Positions 6,047-7,030 of a stretch of 7,030 nucleotides of DNA are shown piece after piece. Below the pieces are notes generated by a model. That model was given only the letters and a program-made list of their open reading frames with translations, had not been told where the DNA came from and did not search any database. The translations under genes were made by a program, and so were the position numbers. The first letter of the stretch is position 1, and every line of letters starts with the position of its first letter. The DNA is taken from positions 7,041-14,070 of the forward strand of contig JAJYPA010000176.1 of the NCBI GenBank assembly GCA_021795795.1, in the 5' to 3' direction. The stretch is from Pseudomonadota bacterium (GTDB taxonomy: Bacteria > Pseudomonadota > Gammaproteobacteria > Halothiobacillales > Halothiobacillaceae).

Positions 6047-6090
6047 GCGACAGCTGGATATCATGTCACTATCCATCCAGCCCATGTCGC
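6047..6090. repeat. Long imperfect hairpin
   Basis: GCGACA (6047-6052) pairs with TGTCGC (6085-6090), and the adjoining GCTGGAT (6053-6059) with ATCCAGC (6075-6081), giving 13 pairs with a 3-base bulge. An alternative inner register, TGGATA (6055-6060) with TATCCA (6070-6075), is also perfect. It lies between the convergent small genes. It could work as a bidirectional terminator, a small structured RNA or a recombination site; nothing in the sequence decides. Confidence 0.5.
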
Positions 6091-6173
6091 AGAAATGCTT
6101 CTTCGCGGACATTCACTTGGTAACCTCACTTGGCGCATAAAGTTAATATTGCAGACATTCAGCAGCGGAAATT

Positions 6174-6187
6174 AAATGACATCATTT
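6174..6187. repeat. 14-base palindrome AAATGACATCATTT
   Basis: AAATGA and TCATTT flank CA, forming an operator-like dyad 13 bases beyond the stop of the minus-strand gene. Position after a gene rather than before it makes an operator role doubtful. Confidence 0.3.
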
Positions 6188-6200
6188 GAGTAGTAACAAG

Positions 6201-6485
6201 CTATTCACGTTTCATCTTCTCACAGGCATAACATTCGTCACCAGCATCAGTAATTGCGTCTTTGATGGCATCCATTAGTTCTTCACGCTTGCAAGATATT
6301 TCGCCGTTTTTTATTTTATTTGTGGCTATTGCGTAGACGCTCCCCTCAGCATCGGTATCGTCTAGACTGAGAAATGTACCGGGATGGTATTCGCATTCTT
6401 CAATCGCGCCAGCTTGGACTGCGATTGCCTGTGCATAAGTATATAAGCCTTCCAATCTAGCAAGTTCCTCTTTCTGCCTACCCAT
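6201..6485 (-). CDS. Small hypothetical protein with C-terminal CxxC (94 aa)
   Basis: I do not recognise the family. The start at 6485 is well supported: on the minus strand AAGAGGT lies 5 bases before the ATG. The N-terminal 27 residues (RQKEELARLEGLYTYAQAIA) look helical. The middle contains EYHPGTFLSLDDTDAEGSVY, then a helical, charged part ending in DECYACEKMKRE. The C-YA-C pair could bind metal or form a disulfide, and another cysteine lies at position 35. The protein is acidic and soluble, with no signal or membrane segment. It is convergent with the gene at 5750 and more AT-rich than the RT operon. Small proteins of this kind are common on mobile elements, but no function can be given. 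Confidence 0.7.
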   Translation of the reverse strand: MGRQKEELARLEGLYTYAQAIAVQAGAIEECEYHPGTFLSLDDTDAEGSVYAIATNKIKNGEISCKREELMDAIKDAITDAGDECYACEKMKRE

Positions 6486-6565
6486 AGTTGACCTCTTAAA
6501 AAATTAGCGAAGGCTTATTCATGGCATAAAACGCAAGTTGCAGTCGTTGCACGACATTAAGTCGA

Positions 6566-6582
6566 CTGCACTGACTGTGCAG
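6566..6582. repeat. 6-bp dyad within overlapping inverted repeats
   Basis: CTGCAC and GTGCAG are perfect arms around TGACT. They share bases with the CGACTG arm of a second dyad whose other arm is at 6541-6546, so the region could switch between two hairpins. It lies about 80 to 95 bases upstream of the minus-strand gene's start and could be a regulator site. Confidence 0.35.
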
Positions 6583-6678
6583 CGTAGCATTCAAAACTAC
6601 AGTACAACGTCCCATAACACCACCGGTCATAAATGTTTGTCACTCGCCTATAATAGTCGTCCTCTGGCCGCATTGGAA

Positions 6679-6707
6679 GGGCCGCTTCCGCTGCCCAGCC
6701 GCCGTTC
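6679..6707 (+). repeat. Degenerate repeat, copy 2
   Basis: This is the partner of 211-239, in the same orientation, with the shared core GCTTCCGCTGCCC. In both copies a GGCAGCAG-containing sequence follows within a few dozen bases (253-260 and 6732-6739), which suggests that the similarity extends beyond the core as scattered matches. Confidence 0.4.
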
Positions 6708-6804
6708 GGATTCGCGGATTGAATGAATGATAGGCAGCAGCCGACAAAGGAATCTGACTCCCGTGGCCAGGCTACCTGTTCGACCCTGTTTTCCACAACA
6801 CGGC

Positions 6805-7030
6805 CTATGTTGAGAATAACCCTGGTCTACCAGTTCTTGCACGCGACAGGCGTTTCTCCCACCCCCCTCGCAATCTCTGGTCAACCTCATTTTGCATATA
6901 GCCTTTTTTTAAGCGTCGTTCCATTTCTCGAATCAGTGCCGCCGTCAACCCAGTCTCACCGCTGGCTTTGCTTGATCGGTATGCCCGCCCTAAAGGCTCG
7001 ATCAACCCAGAGTCAGAGAGTGTGCCCAGG
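6805..7030 (-). CDS. Possible partial hypothetical protein at the window edge
   Basis: A minus-strand frame is open from the right edge of the window to a stop at 6805, about 74 codons, so any start lies outside or at a TTG at 7005. The middle part (TAALIREMERRLKKGYMQNE) looks like a charged amphipathic helix, as in real small proteins. I do not recognise it. The last 20 residues are arginine- and glycine-rich and may be out-of-frame read-through. No ribosome site can be judged. Confidence 0.3.
   Translation of the reverse strand, partial: LGTLSDSGLIEPLGRAYRSSKASGETGLTAALIREMERRLKKGYMQNEVDQRLRGGWEKRLSRARTGRPGLFST

Larger units (their letters stand above)
6486..6804. other. Non-coding stretch with dyads and a repeat copy
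   Basis: No gene is supported here. The part nearest 6485 must hold the promoter of the minus-strand gene, but I cannot pick clear boxes. Around 6541-6582 overlapping inverted repeats occur: CAGTCG (6541-6546) with CGACTG (6563-6568), GTCGT (6543-6547) with ACGAC (6551-6555), and CTGCAC (6566-6571) with GTGCAG (6577-6582). The segment 6679-6707 is the second copy of the degenerate repeat. Confidence 0.45.

Noticed and set aside
6047..6090. Integron attC site
   Set aside because: The hairpin is of suitable kind, but I find no GTTRRRY and RYYYAAC core sites at its ends and no integron integrase or cassette array nearby.
6649..6654. TATAAT as a -10 promoter box
   Set aside because: At the proper distance upstream there is only GGTCAT-like sequence, and no gene starts downstream on the plus strand.
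1..7030. CRISPR array or tRNA genes
   Set aside because: No regularly spaced direct repeats and no sequence folding into a tRNA cloverleaf with a recognisable T-loop were seen on either strand.

Overview
The window looks like an accessory (mobile or defence) region of a proteobacterial chromosome or plasmid. The main content is a two-reverse-transcriptase defence operon that matches the DRT3 type: Drt3a (UG3 class) followed by Drt3b (UG8 class). Directly after the second gene I see a candidate for the system's non-coding RNA. The organism cannot be fixed from the sequence. The GC-rich codon use of the resolvase and of the hsdM remnant, and the protein families present, suggest a gamma- or betaproteobacterium. 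The stretch from about 5640 to 6500 is more AT-rich and looks separately acquired.

Layout. Positions 1-434 are non-coding, with a 15-G run and short inverted and direct repeats. A weakly supported minus-strand ORF (435-764) lies divergent from an intact Tn3-family serine resolvase (798-1373). It is followed at 1432-1684 by the decayed N-terminus of a type I restriction-modification methyltransferase (hsdM), split over two or more frameshifts and cut off after about 80 codons. The RT operon starts 85 bases later: Drt3a (1770-3116) and Drt3b (3109-5178), which overlap by 8 bases. At 5183-5294 the DNA can fold into a compact set of stems that leaves CACACACA single-stranded inside a loop closed by a perfect 6-bp stem. 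Then come about 450 bases with hairpins but no convincing gene, a small plus-strand gene (5750-6001), a strong hairpin (6047-6090), a small minus-strand gene (6201-6485) with a good ribosome binding site, another non-coding stretch, and a possible gene fragment running off the right edge on the minus strand.

How the parts would work together. In DRT3 as I know it, Drt3a copies an AC-repeat template in the ncRNA to make poly(GT), and Drt3b makes the complementary poly(AC) strand, giving repetitive DNA tied to anti-phage defence. Both RTs here keep their catalytic aspartates (VDD and YVDD motifs), and the downstream ACACACA is where such a template could sit. The system therefore looks complete and potentially active. 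The neighbouring resolvase and broken hsdM suggest a site where defence genes turn over. Function is inferred from family resemblance and sequence motifs; no search or folding program was run.
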